Assembly: GCA_963836005.1 (NCBI GenBank)
Contig: CAWIHS010000002.1
Span: forward strand, 1,116,001 to 1,180,000
Direction of reading: 5' to 3'
DNA length: 64,000 nt
DNA from: CAWIHS01 sp963836005
Lineage (GTDB): Bacteria > Pseudomonadota > Gammaproteobacteria > GRL18
Of the stretch, positions 45,334-53,954 are shown one piece after another. The notes below the pieces were generated by a model. It was given only the letters and a program-made list of their open reading frames with translations, was not told where the DNA came from and searched no databases. The position numbers and the translations under genes are program-made. How positions within the stretch are numbered: position 1 is the first letter of the stretch; the number at the start of each line of letters is the position of its first letter.

Positions 45334-45519
45334 GGATAAGCTCTGATGAATAAAATTGTTCTGTTTAAAGCGTAAAATGGTATTCTATTGTTTCGATGCA
45401 TGGGTATTCTGTTTCTGGGAATAATTCTAAATGATTTTATCTATGCAGGATGTAGTCGGGCTCTTACAGTGGCTAAGTGGCATATAATCAACGTCTGACA
45501 GCAAGTATGATTTTATAGC

Positions 45520-45535
45520 TACGCTGAGCAGTTAC
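45520..45535. repeat. Solo MITE family 2 right end
   Basis: TACGCTGAGCAGTTAC is one base off the family 2 end TACGCTGAATAGTTAC. I could not find the matching left end upstream, so this may be a truncated copy. Confidence 0.5.
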
Positions 45536-45565
45536 CTTTTTAAAAGCCAATAGATTGATCGTTGT

Positions 45566-45823
45566 ATGAATGAAGATAATGACCCGTTAATCTCTGATCC
45601 TGAACAGCTGAAACGCCTGGCTGACTATAAAATGCCTTTTGGTAAGTATAAGGATCGTTTATTGATAGATTTACCCGAACCCTATGTTGTCTGGTTTGCC
45701 AACCAGGGTTTCCCCTCGGGAGAATTGGGAAAAATGTTGCGCATTGTGCTGGAAATTAAGATAAATGGTCTGGAGTATCTATTTACGCCCTTACGTAAAA
45801 ACACGCAAATAAAAAATCAATAG
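45566..45823 (+). CDS. DUF3820 family protein
   Basis: The 85-aa protein contains DYKMPFGKYKDRLLIDLPEP and FANQGFPSGELGKMLRIVLE, the conserved core of DUF3820. Function is not established. It is a stand-alone gene just after a MITE end. Its ATG follows a weak ribosome site, and the length is normal. Confidence 0.8.
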   Translation: MNEDNDPLISDPEQLKRLADYKMPFGKYKDRLLIDLPEPYVVWFANQGFPSGELGKMLRIVLEIKINGLEYLFTPLRKNTQIKNQ

Positions 45824-45885
45824 ATAAATCATGATGATTTTTTATTCTTCACATTATTAGCGGCCTGATTTTTTTAAGCGCTGCT

Positions 45886-45908
45886 CCTTCCCTTTCTGAG
45901 AGGGAAGG
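45886..45908. repeat. REP hairpin
   Basis: CCTTCCCTTTCTGAGAGGG and AAGG, a diverged copy after the DUF3820 gene. Confidence 0.65.
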
Positions 45909-46070
45909 TTGGAACAAGGGTCGCAATCCGTAATTTATTTCTATTGCCGTTCCTGTTGATCTTTGTTTCATTCGAACAAAAACTCATGCTATGGGTCAAA
46001 TAACATTTGAGGGTAGAGAAATTTTACGTTATTCTTCCTGCCGTCATTGATAATAATTGTGGAAAAATGA

Positions 46071-46880
46071 ATGAAACGACTATTTGTTATTTCGATGCTG
46101 CTGATATTAACCGCCTGTGTGTCCAGTCCTACCGGCCGCAGCCAGTTAATGCTGGTTTCTCCGGATGAAGCTATTAGCGCATCCAAACAGGCTTATGTTC
46201 AGACTTTAAAACCGCTTGAACAGAAGGGTAAGATTGATAACGATCCCAAACTGACCAGACGGGTTAAAACGATCACCGGTCGTCTGGTTTACCAGGCCAT
46301 AGAAATGTACCCTCATACCAGAAACTGGGAGTGGAGTGTCAAGGTCATAGATGATCCGGAAGTGGTCAATGCCTGGTGTATGGCTGGGGGTAAAATGGCT
46401 ATCTATACGGGACTGATCAACAAAGTAAAGCCTACCGACGACGAATTGGCACAGGTCATGGGGCATGAAATTTCCCATGCGCTGGCCAATCATACGGCAG
46501 AAAGAATGTCTATGGCTATGGCTTCACAACTGGGTTTGGCGGCGGTTGCGATTGCCACCAGCAACAGCCGATATCAAAGTACAGCTCTGGCCGGCAGTGC
46601 TCTGGCAGCACAGATGGCACTGGAATTGCCTAATAGCCGTACTTCCGAAGCTGAAGCGGATGAAATTGGTATTTTGCTGGCCGCTAAAGCGGGTTACAAT
46701 CCTGATGCAGCGGCTACTTTATGGGAAAAAATGGGCAAGGTCGGCGGTTCCAATCCGCCAGAATTTTTGAGTACCCATCCTGCACCTGGCAATCGTCAAC
46801 AGACTTTGCGCGCTCTGGCACCGCAAATGATGCAATATTATCATCCAAAAGCAAAACCCCCGGTTTACCCGTTGAATTAA
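46071..46880 (+). CDS. M48-family metallopeptidase lipoprotein (LoiP/YggG-like)
   Basis: The 269-aa protein has a lipoprotein signal (VISMLLILTACVSS, Cys at residue 16), AWCMAGGKMAIYTGLI, the zinc motif VMGHEISHALANHTAE and the third ligand in SEAEADEIGILLAAKAGY. It is a periplasmic, membrane-attached protease of the quality-control type. Length agrees with LoiP. The gene stands alone and starts after a weak ribosome site. Confidence 0.88.
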   Translation: MKRLFVISMLLILTACVSSPTGRSQLMLVSPDEAISASKQAYVQTLKPLEQKGKIDNDPKLTRRVKTITGRLVYQAIEMYPHTRNWEWSVKVIDDPEVVNAWCMAGGKMAIYTGLINKVKPTDDELAQVMGHEISHALANHTAERMSMAMASQLGLAAVAIATSNSRYQSTALAGSALAAQMALELPNSRTSEAEADEIGILLAAKAGYNPDAAATLWEKMGKVGGSNPPEFLSTHPAPGNRQQTLRALAPQMMQYYHPKAKPPVYPLN

Positions 46881-46965
46881 CGGCTGTTTGGGTTGCTTAC
46901 TCCATCCTGTCTGAGCGCTTGCAGAGGCAGCCACATAACAGTGCCATCAGTCTGAGCTTCGGGAG

Positions 46966-47841
46966 ATGAATGTGAAACAGGAACGAGAGGGAGAGCTTTT
47001 CATGCTGATGTTCAGTGTGTTTGAAGGCTGGTTTCCCATCTTGACTGTCATGGCACTGAACTATCTAAGCCCGATTTATACCTATGCTTTTACTTTGCTG
47101 TTTGCGGTACCGGTTTTTCTCATCCTGATCGTCATAAAGGGCAAGCTGCATGAATTTTATAACCGGGCTGCCTATAAAGATTTACTCTTAGCCGCATTTT
47201 TTATTACCACTATGTTTGCGCTGATATATATTGGGCTGAATTTTACTACGGCAGGCAATATGGCAGTGATCATTTTCCTGCAGTTATTTTTTTCTTTTAT
47301 CTATTTTAATCTGTTCGGTAAAGAGCCCTTTGCCAGGGTACATATATTCGGCGCACTGCTGATGGGATTCGGAGGCATGGTGATCCTTTTTCCGGCAGAA
47401 CTAATTCTGAACCAGGGTGATTTGCTGATCCTGCTGGCTGCCGCCATTGCGCCGGTGGCCAATCAATATCAGAAAAAAGCGCGTACAAGGGTCAGTTCGG
47501 AAATCATTCTGGCTTTTAGAAGCATGGCTGCCATACCCTTTCTTTTGCTGCTGGCGTGGTTCCTTGAACCCGAACCTGAGCTGCAAAATATAGCCAGGGC
47601 TCTGGTGTTTATGGCCATTAGCGGGCTGTTTATGATGGGGCTGTCAAAAATCTTCTGGGTAGAAGCCATTCACCGGATCTCAATCACCAAGGCCAGTGCT
47701 CTGGCGGCACTGATACCGGTTTTTACGATTATTTTTGCCTACTTTACCCTGGATGAGATACCGACCAGCACACAGATGCTGGGCATTATTCCGGTCCTGG
47801 CAGGAGGTTTTCTGATCACTCGGCCGGTGGCAGTGCTCTGA
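46966..47841 (+). CDS. EamA/DMT-family transporter
   Basis: The 291-aa protein has about ten membrane helices in two EamA repeats (GGMVILFPAELI ends the first; SALAALIPVFTIIFAYFTLDEI and GIIPVLAGGFLITRP close the second). Such carriers export amino acids, nucleosides or other metabolites. The start at 46966 gives a hydrophilic MNVKQEREGELF before the first helix; ATG at 47002 is an alternative. Confidence 0.8.
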   Translation: MNVKQEREGELFMLMFSVFEGWFPILTVMALNYLSPIYTYAFTLLFAVPVFLILIVIKGKLHEFYNRAAYKDLLLAAFFITTMFALIYIGLNFTTAGNMAVIIFLQLFFSFIYFNLFGKEPFARVHIFGALLMGFGGMVILFPAELILNQGDLLILLAAAIAPVANQYQKKARTRVSSEIILAFRSMAAIPFLLLLAWFLEPEPELQNIARALVFMAISGLFMMGLSKIFWVEAIHRISITKASALAALIPVFTIIFAYFTLDEIPTSTQMLGIIPVLAGGFLITRPVAVL

Positions 47842-48038
47842 TGGTTACGCACACAGACATCAAACTGCAAAGCCGGAAAATGTCACTTTGGCGTCTTTGC
47901 GCGAAACTTGCAGCTGCTCTCTGGTTTGCCCAGGCAGGTTTTATTTTAAAATGGCACGTGCTTTACGGGTTGAACAGGTCTGTTATTCGCATGGTGCATG
48001 GTGCATGGTGTGACTGAAATGCTCATTGATGCACTCAA

Positions 48039-48144
48039 GGATAATCAGGTGTTTGTTCCAGAAGACGCCGTAAATACATCCATGTAGGCTTTATATAGCC
48101 ATCCCTGGCTATATAAACTTCTATCCACAAACACCTGATTATCC
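48039..48144. repeat. Nested palindromic element, 106 bp
   Basis: GGATAATCAGGTGTTTGT (48039-48056) is repeated in perfect inverted form at 48127-48144. Inside, TTATATAGCCA (48091-48101) pairs perfectly with TGGCTATATAA (48106-48116). Between them lies CCAGAAGACGCCGTAAATAC, a module also present in the MITEs at 48435 and 51748. It may be the free form of that internal module. Confidence 0.75.
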
Positions 48145-48282
48145 ATTCACATTTTTGCTTAACTACATAGCTATGAAAAAATGCTTATCAGTCAATCCTG
48201 AATATATCAGTTAAAACAGCTGCAAGCCTCTAAGACACTGAATCTTCAGCATCTTGATCGCTCCCGTTAAGATGTAAATGAG

Positions 48283-48434
48283 GTATCTAAATAGCTGTTC
48301 GGAAATAGTGGCCATCGTATTGAGGCATCGTACAAGACCCTGTAATACATCATTTCGCTCATATTAGCATCAAATCCCGAAATGATACATCACCGGTTCT
48401 GGTGCTAAATGGACACCTTTTAAGAACATTTATT
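48283..48434. repeat. Dispersed repeat family 3, copy 1
   Basis: This stretch, with GTTCGGAAATAGTGGC, TATTGAGGCATCG, ACAAGACC and TTTTAAGAACATTTATT, matches the reverse complement of 54863-55012 with scattered differences, roughly 80-85% by eye. The end is interrupted by the MITE at 48435. No coding frame is conserved. Type unknown. Confidence 0.75.
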
Positions 48435-48615
48435 GTAACTATTCAGCGTATTTTAGATTTATACGTAAGTTCTTGATATCAGGTGTTTGCGTAAGAAGTG
48501 TATGTGGCATGGATGCCATATTCAAGCCTACATGGACGTATTTACGGCGTCTTCTGGAGCAAATTCCTGGTGTCAAGGACGTTTTCAAAATTACGCTGAA
48601 TAGTTACCATTTATT
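48427..48615. mobile_element. MITE family 2, 173-bp copy, with 8-bp target duplication
   Basis: The element (48435-48607) has perfect 16-bp ends GTAACTATTCAGCGTA and TACGCTGAATAGTTAC. CATTTATT lies exactly on both sides (48427-48434 and 48608-48615). Inside is the module CATGGACGTATTTACGGCGT in reverse relative to 48059-48083. The element landed in dispersed repeat family 3. Confidence 0.92.
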
Positions 48616-48675
48616 TAGAGTAAAGCAAATAGAACGAATTTTTTACAGTCAATTTTAAATTTATTTACACATGGA

Positions 48676-51600
48676 TCAGGTGGCAATCATCACCCGCAGA
48701 GCATCCAGTCGTGGTTTGGCGGAATGAAAAATATATTCCAGCATTTGCTGTTGGCGGATGAAAAAATCTATCTCCTCCGGGCGAATAGCGGGATTAATCA
48801 GCGTCAATGCCCTGAGACGATCAATTTCACTCTGAAGTGAATCATGACTGCATTGCCTGGCCTCAGCCAGAATAGCCGGTGCGGTTAAATCTGCATTCGC
48901 AGCAGATTTTTTGAGCATGTTTCGCAAGCTATCCTCTTTGGCCTGTATGATTTGAAGCGCTGTCTGTGAGCTAATAGCTTGCTGCTCCTGATCGACAATG
49001 TCCGCAGACAGTTGTCTGGTATAATCGTTCCCGTTGGCGTCGACAACAATACGTATCGCCGTCGGCGGTAAATAGCGGTCAGCCTGTATATCACCCCTGG
49101 CAGCAGTTTCCAGGACAAATAGCGTTTCCATCAACAGGGTTCCGGGAGGTATGAAATCTGTTTTAATGGTCGTGATAGCGGTATTACCCATTTCATTACT
49201 TTTGATCATATCCATGGCCTGGATGACCATGGGATGTTCCCAGGTGAGAAAATGGATATCTTCATTGGCAAGAGCGGTATCGCGATCATAAGTAATCGTC
49301 AGGCCGTCATCCGGCAGACCGGGAAACTGGGTGAGCATCTGTTCTCCTGGAGTGATGATATAACAATGCTCGCTATGATCGTCGGTTTGCACACCATAGG
49401 CATCAAAAACTCTGTCCATATAGGCTGGCAGAGTTGAGTCTTTATCTGCTTTTACTGCCTGTGTATACAGATCATTAGCCATGGGCTGGCGGCATGAATT
49501 ATATTCGAGTAAACGATCTCGGCCATCATGTAATGACTGTTTGAGCTGCGCGTGCAGGTTCCGGGCTTTATTGATCAGCGGCTGAACATCTGCATCAGGA
49601 TCGATCAGTGCTGCGAATAATTCAGGCTTCAGTTGAGTAAAAACAGTCTGGCTGGCTGGGCAGATGTGCTCAAATGCATCGAGAGCTTCATGGTACCAGC
49701 GGAACAAAATGTTTTGTCCTGAATTTAGCAGATAGGGTACATGAATATTAATAGTTTCGCTCTGACCGATACGATCCAGCCGGCCGATCCTTTGTTCCAG
49801 CAGATCGGGGTTCAGCGGTAAATCAAATAATACCATGTGATGGGCAAACTGGAAATTACGGCCTTCACTGCCAATTTCAGAACAGATCATGATGCGTGAT
49901 CCATGTTCCTGATCAGCAAAAAATGCCGCTGCCCGATCGCGTTCAAGCAAGCTCAATTCTTCATGAAACAGGGCGGCATGAATACCAGTGCTGATACGCA
50001 GAAAAGCAGCCAGTTCTTTTGCTGTTTGTAGATGGGCGGTAATGATCAGTATTTTGTTGATGGGCCTGTCCTGATCGTTTTGAAGGTCCAGACTAAAGAG
50101 CCAGTTTTTGAGCCACTGTGAACGGGGATCGACGTGAGTCCAGTCAGCATGTTGTTGGGGACTGGGTGTTAAATTCATTGACTGTCTATTGTTTGTACTA
50201 TTGTTTGTAATATTGTGCCTGCTATTGATCGCGGCCCGGTATAAGCGTTCCGGAAATATAAACATTTCAATATCAGGCAGGTCTGTCCGATCATTATCCT
50301 GCGGCTGTTTCTCAGCTTCAGAGGCGGTTTCAGAGTGGCAGGCTTTAAACTGCTCATGATAGACTTGAGGCAGCTCCAGGGGATAGGCATGTAACGTTCT
50401 TTGCGGGAAACCTTTGATCGCAGAACGTGTATTGCGAAACAGAATGCGTCCGGTACCATGTCTGTCCAGCAGATGTGCTACCAATTCCTGGCGGGCCTGC
50501 CGGGCGACTTCAGCTGCATTGCTTGAAAGCGCTTCCAGCAGCTGTTGGTTGTCCTGTTCTGCACTGATCTGCGCGAGCAGGGAGGGTTCAATCAGTTGCG
50601 CTTTCACTGCGTCTGCCATTTCATTGGAAAGCAGATTTTCCACCGCCTGAGCAATGGGCTGATAGGATTTTTCTGCTGCGATAAATTCTTTCAGACTGGA
50701 GAAACGATCCGCGTCCAGTTGTCTTAATCGGGCAAAATGACTGGCCTTACCCAGTTGCTCGGGGGTTGCGGTCAGCAATAAAACACTGCGGATTTTCAAT
50801 GCCAGTTGTTCGATCAGTTGATATTCATCACTGCAGTGTGTTGGCGACCATTGTAGATGATGGGCTTCGTCAACGACCAGCAGATCCCATTCTCCATGCA
50901 AAAGATGTTGATAAACCTGCGTATTGTCGGTCAGGTATTCCAGGCTGCAAAGTACCTGTTGTTCATCCAGGAAAGGATTAAGGTCCTCGCCAGTCTGCTG
51001 TTGATCCTCTGTGCACATAGCGCAATAGCGCTGCTGATCAAAAATACTGAACAGCAGATTAAACCGTCGCAGCATTTCAACCAGCCACTGATGGATCAAA
51101 CTTTCCGGTACGATGATTAATATTCGCCGCGCATGCTCTCTGAGCAGTTGGTGATGAATAATCAGACCGGCTTCAATGGTTTTTCCCAGACCTACTTCAT
51201 CAGCCAGCAAAACCCGGGGCGCATGACGGTTTGCAACTTCATGCGCAATATACAGTTGATGTGGAAGCAAACTGGTTCGGCAGCCGAGCAGGCCATAGAG
51301 TTCTGAATGAGTTTGCCGGCTGAGCTCCTGCAAAGTCTGAAAGCGCAGATTAAACCATTTTTGGTGATCAATCTGACCGTGAAACAAACGTTCAGCGGGA
51401 CGGGTCAGCTTGACGAAGGGGTTCAGCTGCTGTTCGGATATATTGAAACTGGCTCCGTGCTGATCAACACATTGGTAGCTGATCAGACCGTCATGCTGTT
51501 GAATGGTGCTGACAATCAGTTGTCTCCCGTCTTCAGTTTCAAGCTGATCGCCGGAAGAAAAAATAATTCTTGAAAGCGGGGCAGTCTGTTTGGCATAGGT

Positions 51601-51726
51601 ACGAGTTTCACCGGCGGCAGGGAAGCTAATAGTCACCGTACGATGCTCGCAGGAGAGGATGGTACCCAATCCCATCTGTAACTCGGCATTATTGATCCAG
51701 CGCTGACCGGGAAGAAATTCCTGCAC
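48676..51726 (-). CDS. rapA: RNA polymerase-associated ATPase RapA (HepA)
   Basis: The 1016-aa Swi2/Snf2 enzyme starts with the Tudor-like part (PGQRWINNAELQMGLGTIL) and has Walker A in LLADEVGLGKTIEAGLI, the DEAH-type box VVDEAHHLQW, LLTATPEQLG, and the C-terminal motor motifs KILIITAHLQTAKELAAFL and EQRIGRLDRIGQ. RapA binds core RNA polymerase and helps recycle it after transcription. It is slightly longer than the E. coli protein (968 aa). A MITE (51748) sits 22 bp upstream of the start and may affect its promoter. Confidence 0.93.
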   Translation of the reverse strand: MQEFLPGQRWINNAELQMGLGTILSCEHRTVTISFPAAGETRTYAKQTAPLSRIIFSSGDQLETEDGRQLIVSTIQQHDGLISYQCVDQHGASFNISEQQLNPFVKLTRPAERLFHGQIDHQKWFNLRFQTLQELSRQTHSELYGLLGCRTSLLPHQLYIAHEVANRHAPRVLLADEVGLGKTIEAGLIIHHQLLREHARRILIIVPESLIHQWLVEMLRRFNLLFSIFDQQRYCAMCTEDQQQTGEDLNPFLDEQQVLCSLEYLTDNTQVYQHLLHGEWDLLVVDEAHHLQWSPTHCSDEYQLIEQLALKIRSVLLLTATPEQLGKASHFARLRQLDADRFSSLKEFIAAEKSYQPIAQAVENLLSNEMADAVKAQLIEPSLLAQISAEQDNQQLLEALSSNAAEVARQARQELVAHLLDRHGTGRILFRNTRSAIKGFPQRTLHAYPLELPQVYHEQFKACHSETASEAEKQPQDNDRTDLPDIEMFIFPERLYRAAINSRHNITNNSTNNRQSMNLTPSPQQHADWTHVDPRSQWLKNWLFSLDLQNDQDRPINKILIITAHLQTAKELAAFLRISTGIHAALFHEELSLLERDRAAAFFADQEHGSRIMICSEIGSEGRNFQFAHHMVLFDLPLNPDLLEQRIGRLDRIGQSETINIHVPYLLNSGQNILFRWYHEALDAFEHICPASQTVFTQLKPELFAALIDPDADVQPLINKARNLHAQLKQSLHDGRDRLLEYNSCRQPMANDLYTQAVKADKDSTLPAYMDRVFDAYGVQTDDHSEHCYIITPGEQMLTQFPGLPDDGLTITYDRDTALANEDIHFLTWEHPMVIQAMDMIKSNEMGNTAITTIKTDFIPPGTLLMETLFVLETAARGDIQADRYLPPTAIRIVVDANGNDYTRQLSADIVDQEQQAISSQTALQIIQAKEDSLRNMLKKSAANADLTAPAILAEARQCSHDSLQSEIDRLRALTLINPAIRPEEIDFFIRQQQMLEYIFHSAKPRLDALRVMIAT

Positions 51727-51739
51727 AATACTATCCTTG

Positions 51740-52012
51740 AAAATGTCGTAAATAGTCAGCGTATTTTTCAGATCGTGATTACTGCCAGGTATTTATTGAC
51801 CCACATGGACGACTTCGGCTCCTGCCTCTCGCATGCATTTCCACCATCCATGGTGGTCAAGTGGGAAATGCAGGTTATGCATGGAGCTATTATCTGTCCA
51901 GAAGACGCCGTAAATACGTCCATGCAGGCTTGGATGTGGCATCCTTGCCACAAACACCTGACAGCCATTACTTCAGTAGAATCTTAGATACGCTGAATAG
52001 TTACAAAATGTC
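51740..52012. mobile_element. MITE family 2, 257-bp copy, with 8-bp target duplication
   Basis: The element (51748-52004) starts GTAAATAGTCAGCGTA and ends TACGCTGAATAGTTAC, two mismatches between the arms. AAAATGTC flanks it exactly (51740-51747 and 52005-52012). It contains the module CCAGAAGACGCCGTAAATAC and an inner palindrome around CCACCATCCATGGTGG (51840-51855). It lies directly before rapA. Confidence 0.9.
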
Positions 52013-52416
52013 ATTTAATCTAAATAACTCAGTTTAATCCAGTTTAAAATAAAAATATAATTATTCAGCGTCTTCCGAAGAACATGATTACTCTCGGGTA
52101 TTTATTGACCCCACATGGATCTGGATGTTTACCAGGGATGTTGTGAATGCATTTTAAAAAATACTCCAGCCATTACTATAGTTGATATACCTGTAATATT
52201 TGTGCAGTACGTTCCTTCCCCTTTTCAGGGGGAAGGCCAGGATGGGGGTAAAAATGAAGACTCATGTTGAACGGTTAACTGGAGTAACACTAAACGTTTA
52301 CATCCGATGATAATCCAGCGTCAGAATCTCAACCGCAGGGATAAGCAATGAAAATTTACTTTCCTGGCCTGCTGGAGAAAAGCAGCACCAGGCAAGTAAA
52401 CGGGGGAAAGGAGTTA
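52013..52416. repeat. Repeat-rich gap: partial family 2 end and a REP
   Basis: ATTATTCAGCGTC (near 52060) and a shared GGTATTTATTGACC..CACATGG segment point to a truncated family 2 copy. At 52214-52236 lies a REP core (CCTTCCCCTTTTCAGGGGG with AAGG) followed by CCAGGATGGGGGTAA. Its leader ACTCCAGCCATTACTATAG is shared with 43230-43260. No gene is seen. Confidence 0.6.
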
Positions 52417-53586
52417 TTAATACAAACGAATAATTTCAGGTATGATCTCTATACCTTCTTCGAGTTGATCACCAGAATCAATGGGATTAGGCGTATAGAC
52501 AGAAGGCATGTACCAGCCGCCCGGCATCTGTCCCATGTCACCGGGTGCAGAGACAGCATCATCCCATGTTTCGGCCATGTTTTCTTTCATGTTACGATTA
52601 AAAATCCAGCTTGTCGGGCCGGTATCTTTAACACAATTTTTATCCTTGGGATGGCAGTCATCATCTCTTATGAAAGGAAACTCAGGGATGACACGCCCTT
52701 CATCATCAACCCAGGGCATATCACTCATAATATCTACGATATTCCAGTCCTGATTGCCCCAGGGAAACATGTTGTTACCACCGCCATTTCTGTTAGGTGG
52801 ACGGCCATAACCTCTGGGCGGAGGCCCGGCAGGACCACGGCCGGCATTAGGGCCTGGAGCTCCTGGACCGTAACCTCCTGGCGGAGGCCCGGCAGAACCA
52901 CGGCCGGCATTAGGGCCTGGAGCTCCTGGACCATAACCTCCTGGAGGAGGCTGAAAGTGTCCCAGCCTGGCCGGTCCTTGTGACGACGGCACAGGTGGTC
53001 GGCCATAAGCAGCTTGCGGAGGCGGCATGGGTCGGCCATAAGCAGTTTGCGGAGGCGGCATGGGTCGGCCATAAGCAGCTTGCGGCGGCGGCATGGGTCG
53101 GCCATAAGCAGCTTGCGGAGGCGGCATGGGTCGGCCATAAGCAGTTTGCGGAGGCGGCATGGGTCGGCCATAAGCAGCTTGCGGAGGCGGCATGGGTCTA
53201 CCATAAGCAGCTTGCGGAGGCGGCATTGGACGGCCATAAGCGCCCTGCGGCGGCATGGCCGGGCTGCGTGCACCTGGCGGAATCATAGCCGGATTATAAC
53301 CGGGTGTTCCAGGGGGCAGCGCATTGCGAACGGGGGACGTGATCTGATTATTTAATCCGGCATTGCCATTATTGACCGGGGCAGCAGCCCTGGCCTGCTT
53401 AGGAAAAGGCAGGGGATAATTATCAGCAACAGGGTTATTGGGTGTAAGGTTGGTAACCGGTTCATCAAATTCCTCAGCGGGAGGATATTTATATTCTGTT
53501 TCTGCAAAAACACCCGTCATGCCCAGGTTTGCTGCCATAAAAGCAACCAGCATAAACATTATTTTTTTCTTGTCGCACACGAGCAT
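52417..53586 (-). CDS. Exported proline-rich repeat protein
   Basis: The protein of about 389 aa has a signal peptide (MFMLVAFMAANLGMTGVFA), a linker, eight tandem copies of an 11-residue unit (AAYGRPMPPPQ with A or T at the first place) and then two 21-residue units (PPPGGYGPGAPGPNAGRG plus 3). The last 120 residues are not repetitive and acidic (WNIVDIMSDMPWVDDEGRVI, RDDDCHPKDKNCVKDTG). The first residue alternates in an A,A,T order, so the repeats grew by 99-bp blocks. I use ATG 53586 because GAGGAGACAAG precedes it. Function is unknown; a matrix or cell-wall role is a guess. Confidence 0.75.
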   Translation of the reverse strand: MLVCDKKKIMFMLVAFMAANLGMTGVFAETEYKYPPAEEFDEPVTNLTPNNPVADNYPLPFPKQARAAAPVNNGNAGLNNQITSPVRNALPPGTPGYNPAMIPPGARSPAMPPQGAYGRPMPPPQAAYGRPMPPPQAAYGRPMPPPQTAYGRPMPPPQAAYGRPMPPPQAAYGRPMPPPQTAYGRPMPPPQAAYGRPPVPSSQGPARLGHFQPPPGGYGPGAPGPNAGRGSAGPPPGGYGPGAPGPNAGRGPAGPPPRGYGRPPNRNGGGNNMFPWGNQDWNIVDIMSDMPWVDDEGRVIPEFPFIRDDDCHPKDKNCVKDTGPTSWIFNRNMKENMAETWDDAVSAPGDMGQMPGGWYMPSVYTPNPIDSGDQLEEGIEIIPEIIRLY

Positions 53587-53689
53587 TCTTGTCTCCTCTC
53601 TGCTCAATCATAAGCATTGTCCAATGCTATACCTTATATAGTATAGGTCATTGGTTGAAAATCAACCAATTTATTCAATTGTTTAGTGA

Positions 53690-53859
53690 AATATTTTGTA
53701 ACTTCTCAATAAGTCTGTGCAGTTTAAGTTCCTTCCCCCTATCAGGGGGAAGGCCAGGATGGGGGTAGTGTGTATATTCAAGCACTTAACCCCCACCCTA
53801 ACCCTCCCCCTGATAAGGGGAGGGGATCTTGCAACTTAATTGAGAAGTTACAATATTTT
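53690..53859. mobile_element. MITE family 1, 154-bp copy, with 8-bp target duplication
   Basis: The element (53698-53851) starts GTAACTTCTCAATAAGTC and ends TTAATTGAGAAGTTAC. AATATTTT flanks it on both sides (53690-53697 and 53852-53859). Inside are two REP-type hairpins in opposite orientation (CCTTCCCCCTATCAGGGGG and CCCTCCCCCTGATAAGGGG). Confidence 0.92.
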
Positions 53860-53954
53860 GCTTATTTAGTCACTGATACCCTGAAAATGCAATGGTAAAT
53901 TGTTATTATGTCTCCATATATACTATATGTATTACTGCATCAGGATGACTTATT

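Larger units (their letters stand above)
47842..48675. other. Repeat-filled intergenic region
   Basis: No gene is seen in these 834 bp. They hold a short tandem GCATGGT run near 47993-48010, the nested palindrome at 48039, dispersed repeat family 3 at 48283 and the MITE at 48435. The rest is plain AT-rich sequence. Confidence 0.6.

Noticed and set aside
48473..48658. 61-aa frame in MITE family 2
   Set aside because: Falls across the MITE and its flank; not conserved in the other MITE copies.
52734..53355. Long frames on both strands across the proline-rich repeat (for example 52734-53273 minus, 52980-53288 plus and 53014-53355 plus)
   Set aside because: A 33-bp repeat keeps all frames open by chance. 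Only the 52417-53586 frame has a signal peptide, a ribosome site and a unique C-terminal domain.
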